Source: Absidia repens
Lineage: Eukaryota; Mucoromycota; Mucoromycetes; Mucorales; Cunninghamellaceae
DNA length: 64,000 bases
Direction of reading: 5' to 3'
Assembly (NCBI GenBank): GCA_002105175.1
Contig: MCGE01000061.1
Location: forward strand, 30,765-94,764
Shown piece by piece: positions 20,252 to 31,718 of the stretch. Both the position numbers and the translations under genes were made by a program. Numbering within the stretch: the stretch's first letter is position 1; each line of letters begins with the position of its first letter. The notes under the pieces were generated by a model that was given only the letters and a program-made list of their open reading frames with translations, had not been told where the DNA came from and did not search any database.

Positions 20252-22436
20252 ATGCATAATACTGTAACATCCATCCCCTGCAAAAAAGCTCGTTCGAACT
20301 GGGTGGGTCCCTCCTCACTCATGGATATATGTGGTCCTGAAGATATATCACCACCGGCAACACCACCCAATTTCAATTTCACTGGTCCTACTGCGACTCC
20401 TTCTTGCTCCTCCCCTTCTCATCATCGTACACCTTTACCACAACGACCGAAATACTTTGATACCCGTAACGGTCCGTCCTCTTCATCTTCTTCAACCACT
20501 CACCCATCACAACTAGTCGATATACTCAACGATACTCAAATAGAGCATATTCATCATCTCATTACCTCATATCAAGAACTGGAATCCCAACAAAAACAGT
20601 TTTTCCTGTATGAACTCATCAACTGCTGCAATAGCTCTCAACTGACCTATCTCAACAGTCTGATTGCACCCAGGCTCAAAATCGACTTTCTCAAGGAACT
20701 TCCTATTGAAATCTCTTTACATGTGCTCTCCTTTATCGACGATCCCAAAACCCTAGCTCGTGCAGCCTGTGTCTCTACCTTTTGGAACTCACTATTGCGG
20801 GACGAAGCAACATGGAAATCTTTATGTATGAAACATCAATACCAACGACGTAACTCCAGTATCTGTGGCGGCGAATTATTGGCACCTCCAACGCAACGAC
20901 TCAATTTCTCTTATCGACAATATTTCAAACGGAAATACAACATTGCTGCGACCTGGGCACATGGTGGACGTGTTAAGGTGGTGGATGGTCAGAATGCCTT
21001 TGGTGGTGGCAATGGTGGCGATGCTTTAGTGACCTCTCTTCAATTTGATGACAAGTATATTGTGGTTGGGTGCGACAATCATCGAATCGAAGTCTTTGAC
21101 ACTCAGACTGCCAAAAAGGTGCGGACATTGGAAGGTCATGAAGGTGGAGTCTGGGCTTTACAATTCACTGGTGGCGGCAAGCATGATCCTGAACGTATAT
21201 TGGTCTCTGGTGGCTGTGATAGGTAATGTTATTATCCTTCATTATATATTTTTACTCTTTTTTCTTTTTTCTATTTCATACTCCTTATTTCTCTCCGATC
21301 TTACCCTCCCCCGTGCCTGAACAAAGAAAATGTTTACGCATTTTTCTCCTCTTTTTTTTTTTTTTTTTTTTTTTTTCCTCCCATTTTCTTTTTAAAATAT
21401 TTATACAGGCAATACTTACAAGAACAAAACAAACTAATATATTTTTTATTTTTAGGGACGTGCGTGTATGGGATCTGGACACTGGACGACAACGACATGT
21501 TTTACAAGGTCACACATCAACAGTACGGTGCCTCAAGATGAAAGACAAGCAGGTCGCGGTGACAGGAAGCAGAGATATGACGTTGCGGATATGGAACGTG
21601 GAGACAGGCACACTTCTCCATGTGTTGCTTGGTCATCAGCACAGTGTTCGGTGTTTAGAAATTCATGACAACATTGTAGTGTCCGGTAAGCACAGCAGAA
21701 AAAATTAAAACTTGAATATGTGATGTAGATACTGATAAGATCCTCTCCTCACCTTTTCCTTAATCATTATATAGGTTCTTACGATGCGACAGCTCGAATT
21801 TGGGATATGCAAACGGGTAGATGTCTTCATGTACTCAGCGGTCACCAATCTCAAATCTACGCTATTGCCTTTGACGGTCAAAAGGTGATTACGGGATCAC
21901 TGGATTACACAATCAAGGTATGGTCGGCGGAAACAGGACAGTGCTTAGCGACGTTGCAGGGTCATACATCTTTAGTGGGGCAACTGCAACTAACTGGATC
22001 AACACTGGCGTCAGGGTCTTCGGATGGATGCCTTCGATTATGGTCCATGTCCACTTATCAATGTGTGCAACAAATTTCTGCTCATGACAATTCGGTGACC
22101 TGCTTGCAATTCGATGATCGTCGTATGCTCTCCGGTGGAAACGACGGCAAGGTGTTACTCTTTGATTCCAAAACTGGTCGATTGATCCGCAACTTCAGCA
22201 ATCCTGGTAAGACGGTATGGAAATTGCAATTCAGTGATACCAAGGCAGTGGTATTGAAACAGGTGGAACACCCAGAACGACACACGGTGATGGAAGTCCA
22301 TGATTTCGACGTGGTGGATGATGATGAAGACGATAATAACCACAACCACAGGAATGACGACGTACGGTCTGCAGCGTCACCCTTCCCCTCCGTTAAGCCG
22401 TCGTCAAATGGAATGATGATGATGGATATGGACTGA
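20252..22436 (+). CDS. F-box/WD40 protein, Cdc4/Pop1/Fbw7-like SCF substrate receptor
   Basis: This is a probable substrate-recognition subunit of an SCF ubiquitin ligase. Exons are 20252-21222, 21456-21685 and 21775-22436 (620 aa). The N-terminal 90 residues are Pro/Ser-rich. An F-box lies at about residues 146-190 (LKELPIEISLHVLSFIDDPK, then ACVSTFWNSLLRDEATWKSL), which would bind Skp1. Seven or so WD40 blades follow, with clear units such as DVRVWDLDTGRQRHVLQGHT, MTLRIWNVETGTLLHVLLGH, YDATARIWDMQTGRCLHVLS and YTIKVWSAETGQCLATLQGH. This arrangement and the SGSYDATARIWD blade fit the Cdc4/Pop1 group; Met30-type receptors are a less likely alternative. The C-terminal tail has an acidic stretch (DDDEDD) and ends in MMMMDMD. 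Both introns are GT-AG with correct phase; the first contains long T runs. Confidence 0.9.
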
Positions 22437-23500
22437 TCTTTTACTCTCTTGGACTGTATCTTACCCTTCCCCGTTATCACTAGCTGGTTTTATTTTACGC
22501 TATACACCCCATATCCCACCCACCTTTTACTATTGTACAATGTCTCCCCTCCCTCTCTCTCTTATGATTGCTCAGTTAGTTTTACGATCTTCTTTTTTTT
22601 TATATCACAACTGTTATCTAGAGTAGCTTATATACATATATATTATATATTTATATATATATATATTTACACACAATTGATGATACGCCCCACTTTTTTT
22701 CTTCTTCTATGTTTTATGTATCAATTGAATAAAGACAAATCAATAAAAAAAAATGGTTGTCCCAAAATGATTGTTTATTGAATGATGGTATAGGAATGAT
22801 GTATTATGATAGAAAAGAAGCACGTTGTTGATGATGTTTGAATAAAACTATACTACATACTACTGATTATTGATAGGCTATCCTAGAGATGCGGACTGAT
22901 TTGCAATAATGTCTTGACTTAAAACCGGATACCATCAAAGTAGCAGTGATCCGAACGTGGCATCACTCTGTTCAGCTTGTGAGTAAGGAGCCAGTCAATT
23001 ACCACCAATGGTCTTCCTTGTGTAAGTGATATTGTCGAAATGACAAACTAATTGCTGTTAAAGACCACTTGAGGGCGGTTAGAGCCATACCAACCCATAT
23101 TTAACAATTGAGTATCGAAATCATCGCCCCTCCCCCTGGCATGGCTTTTGTCGCATGAGCCAGTGTTTCAGTTCAAATGAAGTTTCGAGGGAATGGCACA
23201 AAGAGATATCGAATCAGTGGGGGCTGGATACAAGAATCAAAGTTATATTGGTAAGTATAATTGGTAAAATAGACAAAGAAGTAGAGAAAGGAGATTTTTG
23301 CATGAATTTAAATTTTTGCATCATTTTTCTACTTATTATTGGGAGATAGGGCAGAGTGCACAAAAGATAAGATCAAATTGCATATCTAAAAAATGCTTTT
23401 TATTGGTCGAAAATATAAAGGCCGATGTAAATCTTTTTTCCTTTTACCTCTTTTTTCCCGCCCCTTTCCCTTTTTATCTTTCTACTATTTGTTTGTTTTT
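22437..23500. other. intergenic region
   Basis: This stretch holds the 3' flank of the F-box gene (AATAAA at about 22727, TA repeats at 22640-22670) and the promoter of the CDF gene, which ends in a pyrimidine-rich leader from 23425. A less A/T-rich stretch at 22880-23160 has no ORF of note. I cannot assign a function to it. Confidence 0.55.
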
Positions 23501-25160
23501 ATGGCAGAACCTCAGTTAGATAGACGTAAAAGTTGTCAAAAAGGATTGGTCGCCTTGGCAGCTGCAGCTTTACCTCCGCCTGTAGATTTTGATGCTTTAC
23601 GCTTAGACAATGACCAACTTGCCAAGATCGGCAACAAAAAAGTCAAACGATTCTATGAAGTATGTTATGTGTGCTTTGTGATTATCTTTTGACTTATTTT
23701 TATTGTTTTATTTTTTTATAGGAACAAAATGAAATGATTGATCGGTTTATGGAAGTGGATCGTGTTATTGAAGCTCTCAAGCATGGTGTGACTCCCGAAG
23801 AATATGGCAGTTTATATGACCAAGAACAGCACGATGAAGAAACCCCCTCAGAACGACGCTCGACCAAATCAACTATGGATGAGACGGCTCCTTTATTATC
23901 CACCACTGCTACAGCAACAACATTCGATGGAACGAACAGTAAACGGACGTCTTTATGGATCATTCACTTGGCTATTAATCTATCCTTTGTCGCCAACCTC
24001 GCCTTATTTGCCACCAAATGCTTCCTCGCTTTGTTTTCTGGGTCGATGGCTATCCTTGCTTCGGCTTTTGAAAGTTTTTTGGATATTGTCAGCAACGCAA
24101 TCATTTTTTTTACCATTCGTATCATTCGTCACAAGGACTACTACACTTACCCTGTTGGAAAGGTACATCTATATTCATTCCAAGTGGTCAACTTAACTAA
24201 TAGGCGATTGTATTTTGCTTATTTATTTCCATAGTCTCGTATGGAACCATTGGGGATCATTGTATTTGCTGTCATTATCACCACGTCTTTCACTCAAGTC
24301 TTGATGAACTCAATTGAACGGCTCACTGAACCTGGAAAAGCCGGCGAAGAATTGGACCTTAGTATGGGTGCTTTGATTTTGTTAGGTGCCAATATCGCAA
24401 TCAAGGCTGTATTATGGTTTTGGTGTGCCAAAATCAAAGGAAGCTCTAGCGTGGATGCCTTGGCGCATGATCATGAAAATGATGTTGTCTTTAGTATTGC
24501 AAGTACCATCTTCCCTATTGTTGGTAAGGAAAAAAAAAATCAAGCAAAATATCAACCAAATATGGACACTTACACTGTTGTTTAGGTATCTGGGCAAAAA
24601 TGCCATGGCTTGATCCTGTGGGTGCCATTATCTTATCTATTTATATCATCTATGAATGGATGAATATTCTTTTAGGTATCATAAAGCAACAATATATATA
24701 TATATAGTGTGACATTGGTTAGTAATACACGATCTTTTTTTTTTTTTTTTTTTTACAGAAAACATTCGACGGTTGACAGGACAAGCTGCCAGTTCCGAGG
24801 ATATAAAACAACTGACATATATGGCATTCCGTTTCTCAGCCAAAATCACAGCTGTGGATACCGTAAGTCTTTATTTTTTTAGTACTCAAGGAAACCAATA
24901 GATGATACTTATATCAAAGGCACAATTATATTATGACACAGGTCCGTGCTTATTACAATGGTGATCGTTTATTGGTCGAAATTGATATCATCTTACCTCC
25001 AGAATGTCCTTTACATGAAGCCCATGATGTTGGCGAAGCCCTCCAAGATGCCTTAGAAATGATGGAAAATGTGGAACGGGCGTTTGTGCACTTGGATTAC
25101 AATGCTCACCATGAAGTCGAACATCGCCGTGTGGTAGATGGTGTTGGTTTTGGTGGCTGA
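23501..25160 (+). CDS. cation diffusion facilitator (CDF) family metal transporter, Mn/Fe-like group
   Basis: This is a proton-coupled divalent metal exporter of an internal membrane or the plasma membrane. Exons are 23501-23659, 23722-24162, 24235-24523, 24586-24675, 24759-24862 and 24942-25160 (433 aa). The cytosolic N-terminal part is followed by membrane helices starting at SLWIIHLAINLSFVANLALF. The first metal-site helix reads ASAFESFLDIVSN and the second reads ALAHDHENDVVFS, the usual places for the paired acidic/His ligands. The C-terminal ferredoxin-like domain includes LVEIDIILPPECPLHEAHDV, ALEMMENVERAFVHLDYN and a His/Glu-rich end. An acidic first ligand instead of His argues against a typical zinc-CDF and points to manganese or iron, by family knowledge. 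The start at 23501 was chosen over an upstream in-frame ATG that would translate a Phe-rich leader. Confidence 0.9.
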
Positions 25161-26051
25161 CCTCCCTTTCCCCCTATATCCTTATATACTATACTAGTTT
25201 TGAATTTCCTTCTCATGTCGCATTTATTTGTATTATTACTTCAATATCGTCTATTACCCCTTCATGTCCCCTCGATTTATCGATTTGAATAAAAAATAAT
25301 TCCAGCATTCTATCACTCACGTTTGAAACACCGCTATTTTTTTCCCCCTTTTTCGGCTTTTTTTTATTTTTACTTTATTTATCCGTTATCGGCTTCTCAA
25401 CAATTCCCAACGTGCGGACAAATATATTTGGTTATATTGAACGTAAGCTCACACATCCGAAAAAAGACAACTATTTTGCCGGAAACTGTTCAACTGCGCG
25501 CTTTTAACTTTTCCACTGTAGAAAATATGACTCACACTCTCATTATTATATAGTGGTGGCCTCAATCGACTAAACTGGCACAACTGGATACATATAGTGG
25601 CTTTACTCTATACTTTGTCTTTTGCATACGGTCGTATGGTGAACCTGTTATCAATAGCAATAGATGACTAACTATTATGGCGTTATTAGTGCAAGTATGT
25701 ATCAAAAAAAAAAAAAAGATTAAAATTATGACATGATATTCGAATAGCTAATGACTTCATATGATAATCTCTTTTTTTTTCTTTTCTTATGCTAGCCCAT
25801 CAAATAATTCAATAAGACAGCGTCAACTAACAAAAAAATGGCATCATTGGAACATGACTTTTGGCCAGGACGGAAAAGGTAACACCAGAAATATGAAGGG
25901 GAAGTGGGTGAGAATTTATCTATTGCGCGATTATGGGACGATCATGCACAATGGATGGATTGTTGGCATGAACTTTCTTTGAGTCTGCGCTTGGAAAAAA
26001 TAAAAATAAAACAAAATCTGATAATATAAATAGCGGGTTATCATATCCTTT
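25161..26051. other. intergenic region / uncertain 5' end of dioxygenase gene
   Basis: The left end carries the CDF gene terminator region (AATAAA at 25286). The rest is A/T-rich with short ORFs lacking family features. A short first exon of the dioxygenase gene could be hidden here, because a plausible acceptor (TTTTATACTTAG, ending at 26095) lies just before its first conserved residues. I found no donor with matching phase behind a convincing ATG. Confidence 0.5.
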
Positions 26052-28010
26052 ATGATCTTGTTGCTCACTCAACTTTATAAATATTTTATACTTAGAAAAT
26101 TATCTGAACACTATGGCCCCAACGTTACTGTCGATGAACTTGCTGATACTTTGCATCAGACCCTTGATCTTCAACATTTGGCTAAAGAAAAGGGAAGATA
26201 CCTTGTATACCCAGACAAAAAGGTAAATAAGAAGCTATATGAGATCTCTGCGTACAAAAATTGACTAATCCTTTATATTTTATTTGTTTTGTGAATAGTA
26301 TGCCGAATTGGAGCCTTTTGAACACAAGGATCGAGGTCTTCGTGGTGATCCCAAGAAAGCTTCTCTCTACGACAATGCTACCAAAGCTTTTGACGTGACT
26401 CCTCATATCGGCACTGAACTCCATGGACTTCAACTTTCTCAACTCACTGAAACTCAAAAGGATGATCTCGCTCTTTTGGTTGCTGAGCGCGGCGTTGTCT
26501 TCTTCAGAGATCAAGATATCAATGTTGATCAAGGTCTCGAATTTGGTAGATCGTTTGGCCCTCTGTAAGGTTTTATTGATTGAGCGCCAGTGTACTCAGA
26601 CTAAAAATTCATGCAACTTTTTTTTCTTCTAGTCATGTTCATGCCACCTTTGGACATCCTCCCGGTTATCCCGAAGTTCATGTCGTTTACTTTGATGAAA
26701 AGTAAGTGTCATACAACTATGCCCCCCCCCAAGAAAAAGAGTTTTTGTTGACTGATGTCTTTGTCTTTTTTTTTTTTTTTTTCTTCTCCTTCTTTACATA
26801 GGACGCCCAAAGCTTACTTTGAAAATACAAGCGCTGCTGACGGATGGCACACTGATGTAAGTAAAAGCAAGTCAACAACTCGTTGTATGCGCCACTTATT
26901 GAATAAGGAATGGCAATTTTTATTTTCCAGGTCTCATACGAGGAACAGCCAGCCTCCACAACCCTACTTAAGATGGTAAGCATCCAAATACTTCGATTTA
27001 TATTCGTGAATGACGACTCATCATGACCCATCATCTTTTTTGTTTCTTCGGTTATAGGATATAGGTATAACACAATAACAATGGTTGTATTTTTTTTATT
27101 ATGATACTAATTTGTTTGTCAACGAAAAAAAAAAAGTTCCCGAAGTAGGCGGTGATACTCTATGGGCTTCCGGATATGCTGCATATGATCGATTGTCACC
27201 AGCATGGCAACAGTTTTTGGAAGGTTTGCAGGCAAAACATTCTGGACAGCGTCAATTTGATGAAGCTAATGCCAATGAACATGTGGTAAGACGTGATCAT
27301 GTGGAAAGCATTCATCCCATAGTTAGGTAAGTTTTGTGCACTTCCATTTATACCTAATGACTAGGATGCTCATTCATTTTTATTACCATTGTTCTTAGAA
27401 CACATCCTGTAACTGGATGGAAATCTTTATATGTCCAACCTGTTTTCACCACATCTATCGTTGGTCTCTCCAAACATGAATCCGAGGCAGTGTTGAAATT
27501 CTTGTATAATCATATTAATGGTGGTTATGACTTCCAAGTCCGCTTAAAATGGGAAGGTAAGAATAAAGGCGATCATCGTATACTGGACTTTGTATAGCTA
27601 TTTTATTATTAAATACTAACAAACCACTATATTTTTTTTCTCAAATAGAAAACACTGTTGCGGGTAAGACGAAGCTCAATATATATATGGATGCTCACAT
27701 TGTTCGTGATGCATACTGGATTTACTTACTTTTATTTTATTTCCTTTCTTTATTTAGTCTGGGATAACAGAACCACTTTCCACAACGCTATCTTTGACTA
27801 TTTGGATGTCGGTCGCCGTCATGGCTGGCGAGTGACACCACAAGTGAGTACTTTTTTCTCTTTTCCACAAGAGGATCGGATCGGAATGACAAAGCACTTA
27901 CTAATTTGGCTTCTTTTCTTTTCACTCAATAGGGTGAAAGACCTTATCTCGATCCTAACAGCAAGTCCAAGAAACAAGCTGAACAAGCCGCTAAATCAAG
28001 CAAGCAATAG
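26052..28010 (+). CDS. Fe(II)/2-oxoglutarate-dependent TauD/TfdA-family dioxygenase (Jlp1-like)
   Basis: This is a probable alpha-ketoglutarate-dependent dioxygenase of the taurine/sulfonate type; the substrate cannot be told from sequence. Exons are 26052-26222, 26299-26564, 26633-26701, 26802-26856, 26931-26975, 27058-27064, 27137-27326, 27399-27556, 27649-27663, 27758-27843 and 27933-28010 (379 aa). The family block DDLALLVAERGVVFFRDQDI is clear. The iron-binding HxD is in DGWHTD (about H185, D187), and the distal His with the 2-oxoglutarate Arg is in RHGWRVTP (about H347, R350). WDNRTTFHNAIFDY precedes it. The model needs a 7-base microexon (27058-27064) and a 15-base exon (27649-27663). 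The start is the least certain part: the first in-frame ATG (26052) gives MILLLTQLYKYF before the conserved region, and a spliced upstream exon is possible. Confidence 0.85.
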
Positions 28011-30064
28011 TTCCTGTAGTTAGTACCTATGTTATTTATTTATTTTATTCGTTATTTATGACATTCAATAAACTCTATTTTTATTTATTAAAATTAACAA
28101 ACACTTTTTATGATTACGCTAAAGAGTTTAAAAATTGGAACCAGACAATCCCAACTATCTAAAACAGTGATGAATGTGCTCGATATGGGATATGAGGGGA
28201 ATCGTAGGCGTTGATAGTGAATAGGTGGGAGCGCATTAGTTATTGATCATGCTTTTGTTGACATGTGTGATAAAAGGGAATTTGGTAGTGAATATAAATT
28301 CGTATCAGATCAGTAACGGCGTTGATTTCAGAAATGACATTTCAAGAAGCGTCGTTTCCTTCAAGTCAAACGTGCTTCTTATAAAGGTTGTTGTTAAGCA
28401 TCTGACAAAAAAAAAAAAAAAAAAAAAATAGAGGGTATCGACCGGTTCATTCTTATGATTGGTAGTAACCTAATGCTGAGACTTCTATAGGAGAAGTAGA
28501 GCAGGTGTTTGATAAGATAACAAATTCTGTTCGCTATCAAATGGGCCGGAGGATTTTTAATATAATAGCATGTTTTATTGAATACAGTACAATGATCAAC
28601 ACTAAACTAAAGAGACGATGCTAACAAGGGATCTACTGTAAAGTACAAGTCATGAAGAGATCACTGAGAGGAGAGGACTGAAGAATGGCGGATACGAAGA
28701 ATGAGCAATACTAGTCTAAAGAGAATTGGTGAAAATGGATTTATTTTATTATGTATAAATGGCTTGAGAGAAATGAAAGGGGCAGTGGTAAAAGGGATCT
28801 GTTGTGTGCACGTCAGCATGTGAGAGATTCTTATTACAGCCTGCAAAACAGTGTCTTTTGTAATAGGCAAGAAAAAGAGTAATGGGACACTTTTCATTGG
28901 AAGAAGTAAACATCGACATATTTTATTCAGATGGATATATAAACTATGGACAAACTAATACTAAACTAAGCTAATGTTGAGTCCGAAAGCCAACTCGAGA
29001 TGGCTGTAGATCCTAGATCCAAAATGAAAAGGTTTCCCCATGCACCTTATAATCCCTGAGCTGAAACCCCTCCTAAACTAGTCCTAACACTAATCTAAGT
29101 CCAACATAACGTCAAAAAAGCTGAATGGTGAAAAAAAAAAAAAAAAAGAAATGAAGAAAAGAAAATTAAAGAAAGAAAGAGAGAGCGGGAAAAAAAAAGG
29201 GAGTAAATAAATACACGTGGGCGGGATGTGAAATATTTTCATCGCCTCCAAGATTAACCATTAGCGTTCAAAGGTGGCGGTATGGTGGATCTCTTCTCAA
29301 AAAAGTTTAATTCACCGTCCCCATTCTCCATTGTAGAATAGTTGACGTTGTTTATTGTATAATTGCTTGTCACACACCGTGGTATTCCTTTCTTAGCTTA
29401 CCTTACGAAATATTTGTTCTATGATAAAAATAAAAAAAATCATATGCGGTCGATAAATTTCCACCAATAGCTCAATGTGTATGAGATATTGGTTTTATGT
29501 GATGTATTGTAATCTCTCTGCAAATACGATTTGTTTTACATGGGTCTACCCCCCGCCTTTATCTTACTCAGAAACCATTTCCTTACTATCGTACATATAA
29601 TACCAGAGACCAAATTGAACCTATTGTGCAGCGCCTGTTTTGAAAAACACTGATGTTGTTGAATGTCTACAATACTACAATAACAAAAATAGAAGTGTTA
29701 CGCAACGACTACTCCAATGATACCACAAAAAAAAAAGACTACTATGTGCATGTGTGTGTGTGTGTGTGTGTGTGTATGTGGCCTTACAAACGAAGCCAGG
29801 TAAAATTTATTCAGACAGAATGGGATTGAATAAATGAAAAAGAGAGACTAATAAGACATGAAGACAAATGCATATATATATATATATATATGTAATTGAC
29901 GCTGGAGACAATAAATGGACAAAATACTTTTTATTATTGATATAAGCATATAATAGTATATATAAAAAATTGCAAATATCAAAGCTAATATTAAAGGGAT
30001 TGAGGGGGATAAGAGTGGTTGGAGTAAATGAGGGATATAGAGGCGGAGCTGGGGCGGGAATGAA
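28011..30064. other. intergenic region with R1 copy and simple repeats
   Basis: Between convergent genes (dioxygenase + and velvet -). It holds terminator-like A/T sequence with AATAAA near 28067, an A run at 28406-28428, R1 copy D (about 28490-29440), a TG repeat at about 29751-29775 and a TA repeat at 29874-29890. No gene is seen. Confidence 0.65.
28490..29440 (+). repeat. R1 dispersed repeat, copy D
   Basis: The left end matches copy B at CTATCAAATGGGCC and TTTTATTGAA. The shared blocks follow: GGGACACTTTTCATTG, ACTAAACTAAGCTAATG, CCTAGATCCAAAATGAAAAG, CCCCATGCACCTTATAATCC, CTGAGCTGAAACCCCTCCTA and AACTAGTCCTAACACTAATC. The core is CACGTGGGCGGGATGTGAAA at 29214-29233. Past the core, TTGTCACACACCGTGG matches copy E. 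Confidence 0.7.
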
Positions 30065-31718
30065 CTACGGTAAATTTAGCAGTAGGGAAGGCATCGTCAA
30101 CTGGGAGTCAGAGTCATGATCCGGTGTACCTAATGGAAGCGATGATTCAGTTTGATTTGGGAACGTAGATACTGTGTTATCTGATGATGATAATAATGGA
30201 AATGAGTTGATAGGTTGTTCAATAGCTGGCCCTTCCTGTATTGGTGATATTAGTATGTTTTTCATGGACATGATAGATTGGGTTGATTTGACTACTGGAG
30301 GAAGAGGTTGAATGTGTTGTGGTGGAAGTGAATTTGGTGATGATGGTGACATGGGCGTTGCAGAGTTTCCATAATCTCCAACGTCATCATCGTCATCATC
30401 ATTGTCCCCATCAGATCGCCGACGTTTACTGTATATAGATTATCGACAGAAGGTAAGTATTTTTGGAGCATGGTGTAGTAAGACATACATACCTTGGTGG
30501 AGATAAATTTGATCTAGTTTCTTTGCGAATGCGTATACGCACACCTTGTTCAGAAAATGACCGGGTCAGAAAGGTAGATTCTATAAAAGGAAGAAAAAAG
30601 ATGGTTAATGAAAGGTATTCATTCCTTACATTGCAAATTATAATCGCACAAATTCCTCATTAATTTCCCCAACTTTTTTTTTCCTTTGCCCCATCCCACA
30701 TGTATCGATTTCGCCAGCGGCTTTTTTTTTTTTTTTACGATATATTGCATGTTGATTTTCCTTTCTTACCAGACATCCCCGGGAAACCTAAAGAATATAT
30801 AAAAGAGTAGAATCCAATTAACAAATTAAAGTTAACCACGATCTTTAAAGTAGTGAGGGTTTTTTCGCGAGCTTACTTTTTGGTGAATAGACTTGAAAAA
30901 CTTCTGACAGTATTGAACAACGACTAATTGAATGCGACCTATGTCAAAAAAAGTCGAGGATGATGAGTACAAAGACTTTCATGATTCCCCTTTCTTTTGC
31001 AACAAAAAGAATATCACGTACCCCATAATTTCAAATAAGGTAAACCTTAATCTGAATAGACCTTCCCTCCTGATACTGATATCCGCAAAAATAAAAAAAG
31101 CACCTACCAAGAAGTTGATGCGTAAAGAATAAAAACATAAAAACGATGTGTATATATATGCATTTACCTTCATTGCCGCAGTCCTTGATACAATGTAACG
31201 ATTGCACTGTTGTTCCTGCTGTTGTTCGAGTATTTTCTGAAAATGTCAGATCCTGGCCGTCTGCTTCGTTGACAAGTGTAGCATATAAAAAAAAGTAAGA
31301 ATACTGAATGTCCCTATCGTATATAAAAAAAAAGAGTTAGAATAGTTTTTCTTTTTGATTTGCATATATCGGTTCATCGACACAAACCTTTTATCCGTCA
31401 AGAGTTGGATGATAGGTGGCGGGTCCACAGGTCTTCTATCCACTGATAATAAATGGCACAAAAAAAAAAGGTCAGTAAAGGTAAGCGTCACTGTATCGCA
31501 TAGGAGATACCTTTTTCTTTAAAGCTACATAGTCTTGCCTTTTCTGGCTGCTGGCGTACTATTAAACTATAACTAAAGTAAAGGCGTCAGTGTTCAGAAC
31601 AACACAACTATATTTGGTTTTGAAATAAGATCTTGACTTGCCTTGGAGGTTTCGTAACCGAATGGGATGGACCAGTAGCTGAAGTAGTATCGTATTCATC
31701 CAATGATGAAGCTGTCAT
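30065..31718 (-). CDS. velvet-domain transcription regulator
   Basis: This is a fungal velvet-family regulator; the domain resembles NF-kB and binds DNA or dimerises to control development and secondary metabolism. Minus-strand exons are 31718-31642, 31572-31511, 31442-31388, 31313-31168, 31103-31022, 30938-30877, 30787-30770, 30580-30493 and 30428-30065 (317 aa). Velvet signatures read in order: YSLIVRQQPEKARLCSFKEK, DRRPVDPPPIIQLL, YFFLYATLVNEADG, FIFADISIRREGLFRLRFTL, VFQVYSPKSFPGMSEST and SFSEQGVRIRIRKE. A basic patch SKRRRSDG, then an Asp run, then a Ser/Pro-rich tail follow. The first intron uses a GC donor (AAG/GCAAGT), and the acceptor at 31573-31574 is the one that restores YSLIVRQQP. 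VosA/VelB/VelC subtype is not decidable by eye; it lacks a long VeA-type C-terminus. Confidence 0.9.

Noticed and set aside
22082..22480. 132-residue ORF on the minus strand
   Set aside because: It is antisense to the F-box/WD40 coding exon and has no family features.
25677..25694. Short first exon ATGGCGTTATTAGTGCAA with a GTATGT donor for the dioxygenase gene
   Set aside because: It ends in phase 0, whereas the conserved frame after the acceptor at 26095 needs phase 2, so it cannot join correctly.
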